This document shows, one piece after another, positions 22,291-34,879 of a stretch of DNA of 64,000 nucleotides (position 1 is its first letter; each line of letters begins with the position of its first letter). A model generated the notes under the pieces. That model did no database searches. It was not told where the DNA came from and worked only from the letters and a program-made list of their open reading frames with translations. Source of the DNA: Ilex aquifolium. Its lineage: Eukaryota > Streptophyta > Magnoliopsida > Aquifoliales > Aquifoliaceae. Where the stretch lies: positions 34,650,701-34,714,700 of the forward strand of contig OX637396.1 of assembly GCA_951799425.1 (NCBI GenBank), read 5' to 3'. The translations under genes were made by a program, and so were the position numbers.

Positions 22291-23089
22291 CATAACATTA
22301 TTGTTTTTCCACACCCTGACTACTAAAAACCTCTTATTCTAAACACCCCCAACCAGACCCTTTTCCTTATTTAATAAATCTATTATTTTTCAAATAATTT
22401 GGTAATTTTCATTACTTTGTTATTTTTGGGTGTTTAAAATAGGTGAAAAAAAATGAAAGGTGAAAATATGGTATTTAAATGTTAATGGATTCAGTAAAAA
22501 TTGGTTGGTCAACTCATGGAATGGGGCTTGTTTATTAGTTGTCCTGAAACCTGAGAGCCTTTTTGTAATTTGCGAAAGCAATGGGCAGAATTCTACACCT
22601 CGAGGATCGCTTATGTAATTTTATCAACTTTCTATCTTTCTTTGGGTTGGGGTATGGGATTTGTGCTTATGAATAAAATGTATGATAGGTTCATGAGATC
22701 ACTTCAAGTTCAAGAAAAGTTTTACATCATCTTGCCTTTTGTCCTCACCTCCTTGTCTGTGGATTCTTGGACATGTTTCATCATTTTTTCCCCTCTAATC
22801 AGATTGTTAGGTCCAATAACATGCCAATATTTCTAAAAAAAGAGAGTTGGCGTGCTATCAGATCCGGGTGACTTGGTAGGATACATTGGAAATAGAACTC
22901 TAATTACCTCGTCGATACAGAAGTTCTGACAACTGTTTGTTATTAAGGGCAATTTTGTCTTTTTGAATACAATTGTCTTTTTGGACTTCAAAACTCTCTA
23001 CTTGGACCTATAGACCTAGAATTTGTATGCGTTGGATTTGTGGTTTATTTTTCCTATTTCATAATGATTCAAGTAAATATTCAATAAAA

Positions 23090-23215
23090 ACAGAGAGAAC
23101 TATTGATAACAATTGAAGAGTGTTCAACGATTTGGATGATCTATTGGACAAAATCGTAACAAAAGTATTGGGACACAAACTAAGTTTAGAACCACTAAGG
23201 TACGATACTAATTCT
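23090..23215 (+). pseudogene. NLR relic (CC-domain scrap)
   Basis: A stretch encoding NDLDDLLDKIVTKVLGHKL aligns with YDLDDLLDEIATEALAHEL of the two intact NLRs, and the base match extends on both sides. On the left, ATTGATAACAATTGAAGAG corresponds to the MLMTIQA codons; on the right, AAGGTAC is shared. About 80-90 bases between the two segments are deleted and there is no open frame. It marks a third, dead NLR locus between the two living ones. Nothing of the NB-ARC or LRR was found nearby. Confidence 0.65.
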
Positions 23216-23299
23216 TTTAGTCCATGTATGCTACTTCCACCTAATTTATTGATATAATCTGCTTCATAACTCATTAATGTCGTTTTGAGTTAGTAATGA

Positions 23300-24690
23300 G
23301 TCACAATAAAAATTAGGTAAGTTAATTAAGTGATTAAATTGGGTTAGAGTGATACAATTGTTTTCGCTCAACAAAACTCAAAATAAGGAGAAGTTATTAA
23401 GTCAAGATCCTTATCGTTGATTTAAATTAATTACATACATAAATTATTAGTTGAATCGTATCTGTATCATGATATTAAATCGATATGTTCGTTATTTTTA
23501 TCTTATCTATCTTGACATAAATAACCGGTGTGCTAAAAACCCAAGGCTAAGAGCTCATTCTCTCAATCAAAACATTTATATGTAGGTCCCCATAAAAAAA
23601 TACCCACTCTATTTGTATGGTATCAAAAAAAGGGAAAATTTCTCTAATACTATATAAATTCATATAATACTAAATCAAATTGTTTAATATTCAAATTAAT
23701 GAATTGTGTTATTTTCACATTCATACCGTATTGAATTTGTATTATATTATAGTGCTGTCTCAATTTCTCTTGAAATTGCCATGAGTAACATTGTCAATGT
23801 GAGAAAGTGTGGGAACTTTCACTTTGGGTCCAATTTGACTGGTTGGCTTGAAACTAATTGTAGTTCACAAGCATTAAAATATTGTGCTTCAATCTTTACT
23901 TGCACGTTAATTTGTTGGGGAAATCTTATTTTACACCTTGGAAGATTTAATTTTTTTTAATTTACACCCCTCAAAATAAAAAATTTCAAATATTTCAAGA
24001 TGCAAATTGTCATTCGCATAAAAATTTTTTTGAGTCATCTTCCTAAAATGGGGATGTGTACATTTGGTCTAACATAGGTGAATGCAAAGCAGTTTTCTCT
24101 TTTTTATTTTTTATTTTTTATTTTTGGTAAAAATTGGTAGTCCCGTAGAGCTGTGAAACGATCCGGATGGCTCGCAAGCAACTCGGGCTCGGTTTGGCTT
24201 ATTTAGTATTCGAGCCAAGCCTGAGCTATTCGCGTGTCGGCTTGTTTTTTTCTACCTGTACATAATATACATATTAATTATTACAGATCTTAAGGTTATT
24301 TCAGTAAAATTAGCAAAAAAATTAAGTTTGTATGTTTTTGTTCTGATTTAGAGATATTTTTTGCTTAGATTTGTGTAAAGATTTAGATTTGTGTGTAGTT
24401 TTGTGAAATTTTTTGAGTGGGTATTTGAAATTTGTGAATTTGAATTTTTTTTGAATGACTTGTTTTTTGCTCGAGTTGGGCTTGAATTCAATTTGAACCA
24501 AGCTTGAATAATATATTTTGAACTCAATAGACGAGTTCAAGCCGAATTTGAACAATCCTTGAATAGCATGAGCCGAGCCTGAGCATAGCCAAACTCGAAA
24601 GGATCCGCTCAATTAACACCCCCTTCTCCTCTGTGGGGCTTCTCTCATTGCAAGATTTCAGAAGCGTTAAATGCATGGAATTTCATTCCG
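23300..24690. other. Intergenic DNA with NLR-flank echoes
   Basis: The part near 23470-23575 repeats text also found near 45770-45870 (CTATCTTGACATAAATAA, then AAAACCCAAGGCTAAGAG). At 24150-24620 there is a segment rich in GAGCC/GGCTC and TCGAG words that resembles hAT-type MITE interiors, but I could not define matching ends or a target duplication. No gene seen. Confidence 0.4.
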
Positions 24691-25870
24691 TGTGAGTAAA
24701 GAGGAGAAACAAAATGTCCGTTCATATTGTTCTTTGTTTTAAGTAGTTTTTTTGTTTTGATTAATGAAAAAAAAAAACCCAACAAATATAGAATAATTGT
24801 TCGTGCCCGGTACAAAACACGTATTTTTTTTTTTAATGTATGAGTTGAGTTACTGTGTTTAAAAAGTTAAAATTTAAGTTAGTATAACTAAAAGGTTAAA
24901 CGTTAAAATTAAAACGAGTTATAATAGTTAAAAGATTAAAAATTAAAATTTAATAGAGTTACTATGGCTAAAAGATTAAAAATTTAAATTTAAATAAATT
25001 ACCATGAGTAAAATGTTAAATTGTAATGTAAATCGTCTATCCATCAATCTACTAAGTATCTCCAATTCAGGGGATACGAATGAGTCGTAGAGCCTATTGG
25101 AATCTAAATGACCTAGGTCGTTGTTGTGTTTTTCTAACTGAGGAACTTAAACCGTTCAAACAAGAGGCTATGTTTTATTATTATAGATTAATGAAGTGAT
25201 TTTAAAAGGACGATCTCATCATAAAACCACTTCCTTTTGTCCTCCACCCAATTTGATCATTTCTTCTACACACAAAAATGCGTGGATAACCTGTATTTGG
25301 CTGGATAGGGAAAGAAATTAATCGAGATACACGTAAGTTGACCCGAACACCCCTGATCGTTAAAAAAAAAAAACGCTCAGCAATATCTTCTTCCATGTCC
25401 ACATAAATACAAAAATGGTAGGAACAGCTTTTTTTGGTCAGCACACGAAAATGCATAGCAAATGCTCGGACCCCTAGACCACTTTTAGGATTTAAAGTAA
25501 ATGAGTCTTAATTTTATTTTGTCCAAGGGTTTCCCCTGGACCACTTTTCGGATTTAACCAAAAAAAAGAATATGATGGGCTCGCCAAAAGGAATGATCCC
25601 CACTTCTCTTCTACTTTATTCATTTCAGACAATATTTAGAAAAAATTGTGACTTAATAAGATCAAATTATAATTCAATGAGATCAAAGTTATTGTCCAAT
25701 GAAGTTCAAACACTTGGGACTGATCCTAAAGAGTTGGGATTAACCTTAAGCCTTTTTGAACAATACTAAATCAACTCATTGAGTCGTCAATAAATTTGTT
25801 TGAGTCGAAACTTGAAATGATTAAGTTATAATTTTACAACGTTGTCATTGAAAAATTCATTCTCCTTGTT
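24690..25870 (+). repeat. Third copy of the NLR upstream region, no gene attached
   Basis: Diverged but colinear with the upstream DNA of NLR-1. ATTGTTCTTTGTTTTAAGTAG at 24728 corresponds to about 737. CATAAAACCACTTCCTTTTG at 25220 corresponds to 1140. GGACCCCTAGACCACTTTTA at 25469 corresponds to 1246. The repeat with CCTAAAGAGTTGGGATTAA at 25725 corresponds to about 1485. The NLR coding sequence that should follow is absent, so this is a ghost promoter region. Confidence 0.7.
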
Positions 25871-26462
25871 TTCTCTTTAAGTTAGATTGTTGCTCTTCTT
25901 TTCAGAATGAATCAGGTAATAAGTAGCTCATTACTTACTTCTGAAATTTTTTTTATTCCATGCAAGGAAAGGAATGATTTTGAAGTTCAATCATAGAAGA
26001 TTGTTGTTGTATGCTCCATGGGGAAGTTTCTGCGGAGCTTCCCTTCGAACATCTACAAATTGATGTATTCTTAGAAAGAGGATGTTTTAATGAATAAACA
26101 AACAGGGTGGTTGCCTGGTTGGACCACCTTTCAGTCCAACCAGATTTATTTTCTTATGCTCTCTCACAAGCAAATGCAAAGCAGTTTTCTTTTCCTTTTT
26201 TTTTTTTTTTCTTTTGATAAAAAATAACAGTTTCGTGCACGAAACTCCTATCATGGTAGACAATTCATTCATTAGCCGCTTAATTTTGATGACAAGATAT
26301 CAATAAGATACTTAATATGTTTTCTTATTATAAAAAAATTAAAATAAAAAACTCAAGTTTTATCCAAACAAAATCAAATGTAATTATAAGAAACTTGAAG
26401 TCGAATGTTAAAACACACAGGAAGTAGAAACAGGGAGGATGAAAGTCCACTGCATATTCAAT

Positions 26463-26504
<42 letters not shown>

Positions 26505-26847
26505 GAGGAGAACAAAAGTTCAATTAACATTACATTTGAAGGAGAGAGAGAGAGAGAGGGGGGGTATTACCATATTAGTGGAGAATGAAAAGGCTAATTA
26601 ACAATTAACATTAAACGAGGAGAGAAAAAGACAGACGAAGGGGTGGGCAATATTTGAGGTTTACTAATAATTACTTATGTTTCATTTTAAAATTTAATTT
26701 ATCTTGAACTTTGATTATTTCGAACCCAAATTTTTCAATATTTTCTTTACATAAAAATTAGATTCGTCAACCATTGTCTGCAGTTCATATTTTATTTAGT
26801 ATCCCATACATGAAATGCAAGTGCTAATTGGTACTCAGTAATAATAC
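25871..26847. other. Intergenic, microsatellites
   Basis: Contains a compound (TG)n(AG)n tract at about 26464-26502 and a second AG tract near 26543-26559. No exon of the choline-transporter-like gene that ends its recognisable coding at 26848 could be found here. Confidence 0.5.
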
Positions 26848-28315
26848 CTGTACATAGGCCCAGCCATTGCCACATCTGAAGATGGACTCCATGACTTTCA
26901 GACAGCAATGTGCACAAGAAAACATGAACTCATCCTCTCCCTCGAGCAAATTCAAACCTCGAGCAACAATTCTCAAAGCTTCTATGGCAGGCACAAAAAG
27001 GGATCCAAGACAAGCACTTCCTAGATTTTTCGACAATGCTCTTTGGAAACAAAATTGAGTACTAGATTGCATTCCTCTGAGATAATACAGAGCAATTACC
27101 CTACTAACTGTTACATTAGCAACATTCCTCATGACTTCAGCTGTCCAAGCCAAGCTCAATACCAATGCAATTATAATCAATGGTGGGAAGTAGAAATATA
27201 GTGCCCCAATTACAGCTAAAATCCACAGTGACATCCACAAGAACCCGGCCCCAAGCATCCAATGTGTTGGTCGATTCAAATCAGGGAATTTAGATACTGG
27301 TTCAAGTGATTTGATGAAGATCTTAGAACAAAACCCAGTTCTCTGTGTAACCCAGCAAGCATATAAACCATTACCGATTGCAAAGACCATAAAGACGGCT
27401 CCTACGCCATCAGTGGCAGGCCTTTGGAAGCAAATTAGAAGAATCCCAGCAGATAAAGCCATGAGAAAAGAGGTCCAAATTATGAAATGAACCATAAATT
27501 TAGGCCAATCTCTCACTGCCTTTTGCCATAAAAATGCAAGTGTAATGCTAAGAAATGAAGCAGCCTCAACCTGAGGCAGAAAATACTCTAGTACCCTCTT
27601 CTCTTTCCTCTGAGTTTCTCCTCCTTGAAGCAGGCTTTGAATTCCCTTGAATATAAGAAAACCAAATAACCCAACAGCCACAACCATATGCAGAAGGAAC
27701 AAAAATAGAGATATTTTGTTGGTGTATCTCCTTGAATTCAGTGTTATTAGTGATTGCTGCCAATTTAACACAAAACCCAAAAGAAATATTCAGATTAAAC
27801 TTGAAAATAGGCAACCAAAAAACAAAAATTGAAAAAAAAAAAAAAAAAGGCATAGTTTTTTGTGAGACTTACTTGGGGGGTTGGGGTGGAGCGAGGCTGA
27901 GAAGGAGAGGGGGTGGGTCGAGGCAGAGAAGGAGAGGGGGTGGGTCGAAACTGAGAAGGAGAGGGTGTGGCAACTCTGGTGGCACCATTGATGACAAGTC
28001 TTAAAGGATTTGTTTCACTTAGTCTTTGAAGCCTTGACATATGAAATTCACCTGGAGGGTGAGTCTGGACACCATGTTCTTGAGCACCCACCTCAGGACC
28101 TCTCTCCACATCCCTGAAATCTACTTCTGCCTCTCGATTACTCGCCCTTTCTCTCTCTTCCCTCACTGCTTCACCATTTTCTCTCTCTACCACCTACATA
28201 ACAACACAAAACACAAACATGTGGTAATAAGTTCAACAGAAAACAACATGAGACAGGAATTAAATTGAATATGAAGGAGGTGGTGTTGATGTCTTACAGG
28301 TTCTGTGGCACCCAT
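26848..28315 (-). CDS. Choline transporter-like (CTL/SLC44, Plasma-membrane choline transporter family) protein, 3' end not found
   Basis: Three exons read on the minus strand: 28315-28298 (ATG, six codons), 28193-27873 and 27756-26848, giving 416 codons with phase-0 junctions (donors CCT/GTAAGA and CAA/GTAAGT; acceptors TATGTAG and TTGGCAG). Exon 2 is hydrophilic and Ser/Pro-rich with PTPSPSLPRPTPSPSQ repeats, a cytoplasmic tail. Exon 3 holds a run of hydrophobic helices (for example ISLFLFLLHMVVAVGLFGF and ALYFYFPPLIIIALVLSLAW) and the family-type stretch VANVTVSRVIALYYLRGM, ending CGNGWAYVQ at the donor CAG/GTATTA. Family members continue after this point with more transmembrane helices, roughly 130 residues. 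No such exon is visible downstream, so the gene is truncated or has a very long last intron. Confidence 0.8.
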
Positions 28316-29160
28316 AGGCGGCGGTGGCGGCGAAGGTGGAGCGTGGTGTTGTGGTGGTGATGATCTCCAGTGAACGTTAGATTGTTCTGTTGTACTCGTA
28401 TCGTATGCGGTGGCTGATGTTTGGGTATAAAACTTTTACATCTTGCCCCAGACAGACAGACATTAAGGTAAGACCACATCTAGTTAATGCAAGCGCCCAA
28501 AGTGACGCGTGTAAACATGTGTGTAATTACTACACATATCTAATTCATGTGCTTGGTTTGACCAATGGAATGGCAGTTTGGGTTTAGCATTTTGATTCTC
28601 TGTGTCTTAGGTGCATGAGGTGTTATGGTGTCACGAATCAAACGAGACCAATTTGGGACCAACATGGATAAAAAAGGGTGTAGTAATTTCACCAATTTAA
28701 AAAAGAGGTCCAATGTACGAAATTTCCACCACTATTAGCCATAAGTCTACTGTATTGAGCTCATATCGTAGAAAAAAAAGTCAAAATGTAATTGTCTTGT
28801 TTGCCGTCTCTCTACTCTCCTCTGCATCATCCCAAACAAAAAGAAAGAGCATATAAATTTTGACAACATTGACGATTTTTTACTACATATGTATAACAAT
28901 AGAGGGCCTAGGGGAGTAAAGGTGCAAATCAAAGGGGTTTGAATATAATTTTCAGTATAATAGTTGGACCCTTTGTGCTATAATATGACAAGTTTATATG
29001 AGACAAGGTGAGGTGGATCCAAGTCATGCAACTTCATAATTCAGTACCCACCAGGCCCCACCCTATCCCATTTTGCAGACGTCAGAAAAAGGCAAAGGAC
29101 AGGTTCTGCAAACGTCACGATTATGGCACGTGGATCATTAACTCATAACAGTGAGCCGCC
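28316..29160. other. Upstream flank of the choline-transporter-like gene
   Basis: Presumed promoter side of the minus-strand gene. No confident TATA box or other motif was assigned and no coding frame is credible. Confidence 0.35.
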
Positions 29161-29164
29161 TCTT

Positions 29165-30070
29165 ATTGAAATGGGGACTTGAGTACGGTAACGAAATAAT
29201 AATTTCAGTAACAGACTCCTAATTTTTATTATTTTAATTGATATTTTTATAATTTTTATAAATTATTTTATAATAAAAAAATTAATTTTTTTATAGATAA
29301 TTTATACTTTTGTGAATATTTTTACTACATTTATGGATATTTTTTTAAGATACCATGATAGTGATAAAAAAATTCACAAATATGATAAAAATAATCATAA
29401 ATATGATTAACGGAGGTATGATATCAAATTTTTTTGGATATTATAGTCGACTCGTAAAATGGGGACAAGAGAGAAGACTACAGTAACAAAAAAAAATTGT
29501 ATTATATTGTCAAGTTTTATGAGTTTGAGGGTTGGCATGCAAGTTTTTAGGTTCATTTATAATTTTTGACGTCATATTATAATTTTTACACTTCAAAATA
29601 TAATTTTTATGGATTATTTATAACTTTTAAAGTTGATTTTCAAATTTTATTACAAAAAAATCACAAAACTTATAATAACGATAACATACCCTAAAATGAG
29701 GGACTTGACTACTGTAACGGTTCCCACTTTTACTATTTTAATGAGTGTTTTTATAATTTTTGTGAGTTATTTATTATTTTTGTGAGTATTTTTATCACTG
29801 TTATGAATATTTTTATTATATTTGTGGTAATTATTTTTATTATTTTTCTTCGATACAAAATAAATTATTACATTTGTGAGTGTTTTTACTATATTTATGG
29901 ATATTTTTATTATTATTGTGATAATTATTTTTATTATTTTTTAGACTATCATAACAGTCAGAAAAAATCACACATATATGATAAAAATAATCATAAATAT
30001 GATAAATAAAAATATAATACCGAGAAAAAAAAAATCAATATTGTAATCAACTCCTAAAATAGGGGTTGAT
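29165..30070. repeat. Two AT-rich MITE-like repeats
   Basis: Two related segments, about 29165-29470 and 29690-30070. Each starts with a variant of GGGACTTGAxTACxGTAAC and ends with an inverted variant (GTAATCAACTCCTAAAATAG at 30042-30061). The interiors are runs of ATTTTTAT/ATAAAAAT words that can fold. Boundaries and target duplications are not clear, so the class is open. Confidence 0.5.
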
Positions 30071-30510
30071 GGAAGTTGGAAACTCCTAGTCACAAATCAC
30101 ATTCTAGACCCAACTTATTTTTTAATGAGGTCACCTCCTCTCCCTAGTGTGAAATTCACACGCATTTTTAGACTTCAATCTTAAACATTAAAAATTACTT
30201 AATATCCCCTCTAAGTTTTCAAAAATTCTATGTATCCTTGTAAGTTTTCAAAAACTATAATTTGTATTAAGAGTATTTAATTAGTGCATACAAAAAACTT
30301 AATAGCATGACATTAGACCTTTAATAATCAAGCGGGAGATATTGATCATCGAGTTACAAACATGATTTTATGTCATTGATAATACACTGAATCACGACTA
30401 ACGTTTATAATTAGAACATCATGTCATAAAATAAAGGAATAAATGGTTCGTCAAATTGGTAGAAATTAAATTTTCTAATGATAAATAAGAACTAGGTTTT
30501 GGATTTTACT

Positions 30511-31204
30511 TAGGGGTGTAACTTGGACGGGCTAGCCCGAATTTAACCCGAGCCCAACCTGAAAAAGACAGGGCTTGGGTTAGAATTTTTAATACTTGGG
30601 TTGGGTCTGAGCAAAAAAATCCCAACACGAACTGAATTTGGACAAACCTCGAGTTGAGGCCTCGGGTTGTCGGGTTCAACCCAAATATTAAAACCGGGTT
30701 GAACCCGAATATACATAAATATATAAATATATTTAACTAGTGTTAGTATTTATCTTCACTCTTTAGAGTCCAGATTTTCACTTCACTTCAAGTCTTCACC
30801 CCTACATCTCCATCACTCTTAGATCTTTTTCTCACTCATCACTCATCCCTCTCTCAATCGTCACTCGTCTGCGTTCGTCTTAGACTTTTAGTCTCCCTCT
30901 CTCTTCATCTGCTTCTCGTCCTTCATCTCAGATCACTTGAAAAAATTAGATTTACATTTGAAAAAACCAAATCTACACTTCAAAAAATCAATCCAAATTA
31001 AGTAACCCAAGCAAACCCGAATTTTAACCCGAAATCAACCCGAATTAAGTAACTTGAATTCAACCCGAACCCACCCGAATTAAACTTGGGCAGTACTAGG
31101 GTTGAGGTAGAGTTAGGATTAAGGTAAGAGTTAAAGATTATATACCTAGGGTTGGACTAGGGTTGACCACTCAACCCGCCCAACCCGCCTGAGTTGCACC
31201 CCTA
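30511..31204. mobile_element. Non-autonomous hAT element, 694 bp
   Basis: Terminal inverted repeats TAGGGGTGTAAC (left) and TAGGGGTGCAAC (right, opposite strand), flanked by the perfect 8-bp target duplication ATTTTACT (30503-30510 and 31205-31212). TAGGGGTG-type ends and 8-bp duplications are typical of hAT elements. The interior is rich in AACCCG/CGGGTT words and has no transposase. Confidence 0.88.
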
Positions 31205-31695
31205 ATTTTACTAACTATATTTTGTGATAGTATCATATAGTATTGTAAGATCTTCATAATTAAAAACATAAAATTAATAGTATGTAATAAAGGCCAATAT
31301 ACACTAAAATAGCCACGTAACCCTTGTGTGATTTGTAATCTAAAAATGAACCTTTACAATTTTCATCCAATTTTAGGGTATGTGTAACTCGTGCTTATGT
31401 GAAAAATGAATATTTGATTTTACTAAATCAACTTTAACCTCCTTTGTATGTGTGTGTGCGAGTGTCTGATCTCCGTTGTTGACCACCCTTGGCTCTGGTG
31501 ACCACCTCCACCAAGTTAAAAGCCAACGACCACGTCCACATACAGACATGAGGGGTTGATAAAATGTATGCAACAGTAGTGTTGATTGTGACCATCACTT
31601 GAGACCAATTTGTTAGCCCTAGTAATTTGGCAAAGCATTGGGTTGACTTTCACCCAACAAATAAAATGCTCAAATATACCTCATTGTTTTTTTTT

Positions 31696-32463
31696 GGGTT
31701 AATTACAAAATGCTCACCTGAACTTTGGGTCTTGTTTCAATAAGTTCCCTCTAGTTTAAAATTGAACAATTTGCCCCATTCATATTTGAATAATTTTTAA
31801 ATAACATTTACTGTTAGTTGACCACAATTAAAAATGATTTAAATTAATCAAAAACCCACAACTACCCTTATCTTAATATTTTGTGTAAAATAAAAATTAA
31901 CTGCCAATGATTTCTTCGATGAAAAACCCAAATCCCTCGCCCCCCTTCATTGAAATTGAAACTCAAATTCTTACCGACGATTTCTTCGGTGGTTTGTAGA
32001 TGTAGTGGTTTGTGGCTATAGTGGTTTGTGGTTGAGTAGCTGGGTGGTGGCTACGATAGTTTATGGGCTGGTTGATTGTGGCTGCGTTGTTGGCTAGTTA
32101 GTGGCGTAGTGGTTTGTGGTTGGGGTGGTGGCTACAGTGGTTGTGGTTGGATAGTGGCTGAAGTGGTTGTGGCTGGGTGGTTGTTGGTTGGGTGGTGGCT
32201 ATAGTGGTTGTGGTTGTGGTTGTGGCTGTGGTGATTTGTGGCGGGTGGCGTTGGAGCTTTTGGCTCAATTGGGCAAAGAGATAGGAAATAAAATGTAGAT
32301 GAATAAAAGCTAAAGATACAAAAGTAATTTTAAAATTTTTATCTAATTCATTAGTCAAGTTTCTAATTTTGAAACTTGAAGGAGACAAATTATTCAATTT
32401 TAAACTAGAAGGACCTGATTGAAATAATAACCAAATTTCAATGGGACATTTTATAATTAACCC
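31696..32463. mobile_element. MULE-like non-autonomous element, 768 bp
   Basis: Long terminal inverted repeats (about 80 bp, imperfect) start GGGTTAATTACAAAATG on the left and GGGTTAATTATAAAATG on the right when read from the other strand. Flanks are T runs of at least nine on both sides, compatible with a 9-bp duplication but not diagnostic. The middle (31990-32240) is a GTGGTTGTGG-type simple-sequence array; the 131-codon minus-strand frame through it (Thr-rich) is not a gene. Confidence 0.7.
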
Positions 32464-34289
32464 TTTTTTTTTTTGCCACATCATTTGAGTCATAATTTTG
32501 ATTTAGATTTTTTGTCACTTTAATTTCTCTGTTTAGATAATACAAGAGGTTTCTTTAAATATATGCCAAACTACCGAGAGTGTTCATGAAATTTCCCATA
32601 CAAAATATCATTCTCAACTAGAGGAACATCCCAAGTGTGGCCCCAAGCAACAACAATGCGAGAACTACCTTTCATGTGTGACAACTCGCCTTTGGTGATA
32701 GGTCAAGGTCAAATAATTCAAGACCTCTCAATTGGCAAGTGTTAATTGTGGCCATGACTAGTGGGCTAAACGTGCTCATTTCTTCATTGTCATTTGAGTT
32801 TAATTTGTCGATTTTATTTGTTAACCTAATTCATCACAATCAATAATGCTATTGTTAGAGTCCCAACGGAAAGAATTTGTATCTGGTCACACAAAATATT
32901 TTTCAATATGGCGCTAAAATTTAAGTAAAGTTAACTTGTAACCCTTGTGGTACATGCCAGAGAAGTCCGTGCCTTGGGCCCGAACAAATGCTCGGCCCTG
33001 TCCCAAGACTTAGCAAGTTTGGAACTGTCGGGCCATGACACCAGGCTGGGCTAGCATATGGACCCTTTCACTGCCGTGCTTCCGGCAAGCCCTGTCCATG
33101 GACAGCCACACAACTAACATTCACTTTCACCAACTCCAAGGCTACCTTAGGCAACACAAGCTTCAAATGTTAAGATTGCTGCACAATTTTATTTTATTTT
33201 TTCTTCATTCAGCATTCTTAAGAGATTCTCACATTGTCCAAGTGTATTTTTATGCTATCTACAGGTTGAAGAACTTGCAATTTATTCAACTTCAAAAGGA
33301 ATTAACGGACCCCAAAAAGGAGTCTAGTCTAGTGGAGTCAGAGACGAACTATAAAGTTAAACGTCTTGAGTTTGAAATTTGACAACTCTCTTGAGATCAG
33401 GTCATGATTGATTTATTATTTATGAATTCCCTAGTTCTAGCGTGAATGACTTCCTTTTGACTGGACTTGGGAAAAGATTAGTCTAGGTACGTGTAAGCTG
33501 AATCAAACATTTTTGATCATAATACAAAAAAAAATGGTAATTTACAAAGCACATGCTTTGGGACGAATTTTAAGACTCTACCTAGACCAAGATAATAAAT
33601 ACTTCAAATACAAAGTAAATAAACATTAACTTAAGAGTCACAATTTCATTCTTATTCTTAGTCTAGTCCTCTCCGCTGGAACATTAACAAGTTCTTCGAA
33701 GAGTTTACATTAATGTAATTTATGTTTTACACCAGATCGAAGAACTTGTTAATTTGTTTTCGTTTGATGGACATGAAAAATGTTTAAGTTTATGGTTTTG
33801 GTTGATAGGTATAAATACTTAATTACTAAAAATTTAAAAATTCAATTGATACGTAAATTAGTCCACCAACTTAAGTGTTAAAACTTTTTAAATTTAAGGG
33901 CTCAATTGAGATGAACGGAGGTTTAATCAGAGCGACCATTTGTCTAGTGTATTCAATATACAACACCAGCCTAATTCACCCTCCAGAAAAGAGCAGGTTT
34001 AGCCTGTTATCAACGACAGCAGCCCGCCGCCCCAGGTATCTCTCTGCCCTCTCTCTCCACCGTCTGCCATAGCGCCACCACCACCAACCCATCAACCAAA
34101 TCCCCATCAATCAAACCCCAGGACCCCTACCATCAATAGCCCCATGGACCCACAACCGTTAGAAAAACCTAGCCAATCAAACCCTCGACCTCCACTTCGC
34201 GGAATGAATTGGCAAGGTATGCCGTGGAGCCACCGCAACGACCCACCAAAGACCAAACCTCACCGATGAATCCGCTGTCTAGGTCCCCC

Positions 34290-34326
<37 letters not shown>

Positions 34327-34770
34327 CTGTCTTCATCACTCTTAACAGAACACACAGCACACAGCACACACAACGCACGCACTACACACAAACAGCACTC
34401 GTCTCCTCCATGACTACAACATGTTTGTAATATTGCTTCAATGATATTTTTCGCTGAATTGATTTTTTTTTTTTTGTAACTGAGTGTTCTTTGGGTTTGC
34501 CTGATTAAGTTTGATTGCTCTGGGTTTGAATTTCTTTGATGAATTGTTTTATGTATCATGAAGGCGCCTTGATGTCTGAGTTCTAACCGACCTTTCTATG
34601 TATGTTAGTCTTCGTTGTCAGTGTGAGTGGTGAAACTGATGCGAGGAGGATGTGAATGCATAGACAGTAATATGAAAACTGTTTTTTGGTAGTAGAAAGC
34701 CTAACATGAAAACTGTTTTTTTCCCTTTCAGAAGGTAGGATGAAAACTATTTTTTGGTATTAGAATGTTT
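32464..34770. other. Intergenic, no intact gene
   Basis: Mixed sequence with a (CT)n tract at about 34293-34325 and CCACC-rich text around 34070-34190. A 115-codon frame at 33035-33382 shows no recognisable domain and its base composition matches its surroundings. I call nothing here. Confidence 0.4.
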
Positions 34771-34778
34771 GTTGTTTT

Positions 34779-34877
34779 AATGTATGCAGCTTTGTATGTG
34801 AAATGTGGTGATCATGTTAATGGCCACCAATTGTTCAAAGAAATGCCCAAAAGGAACGTAGTGTAATGGACAGCCCT
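34779..34877 (+). pseudogene. Pentatricopeptide-repeat (PPR) gene scrap
   Basis: In one frame this reads LYVKCGDHVNGHQLFKEMP, followed by KRNVV, a TAA stop and W. The pattern LYxKCGD...A..LF.EMP.RNVVSW is the hallmark of plant PPR repeats of the PLS class; the stop replaces the serine codon TCA. No further repeats were found on either side, so it is an isolated fragment. Confidence 0.65.
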
Positions 34878-34879
34878 CA

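Noticed and set aside
22570..22836. 88-codon hydrophobic frame as a possible membrane protein or LINE piece
   Set aside because: Hydrophobicity fits but no family pattern is present, and the faint KMYDR similarity to LINE RT is too short.
24150..24620. hAT-type MITE
   Set aside because: The interior vocabulary is suggestive, but I could not find matching terminal repeats or an 8-bp duplication.
32098..32493. Thr-rich 131-codon frame
   Set aside because: It reads through a GTGGTT array inside a MULE-like element.
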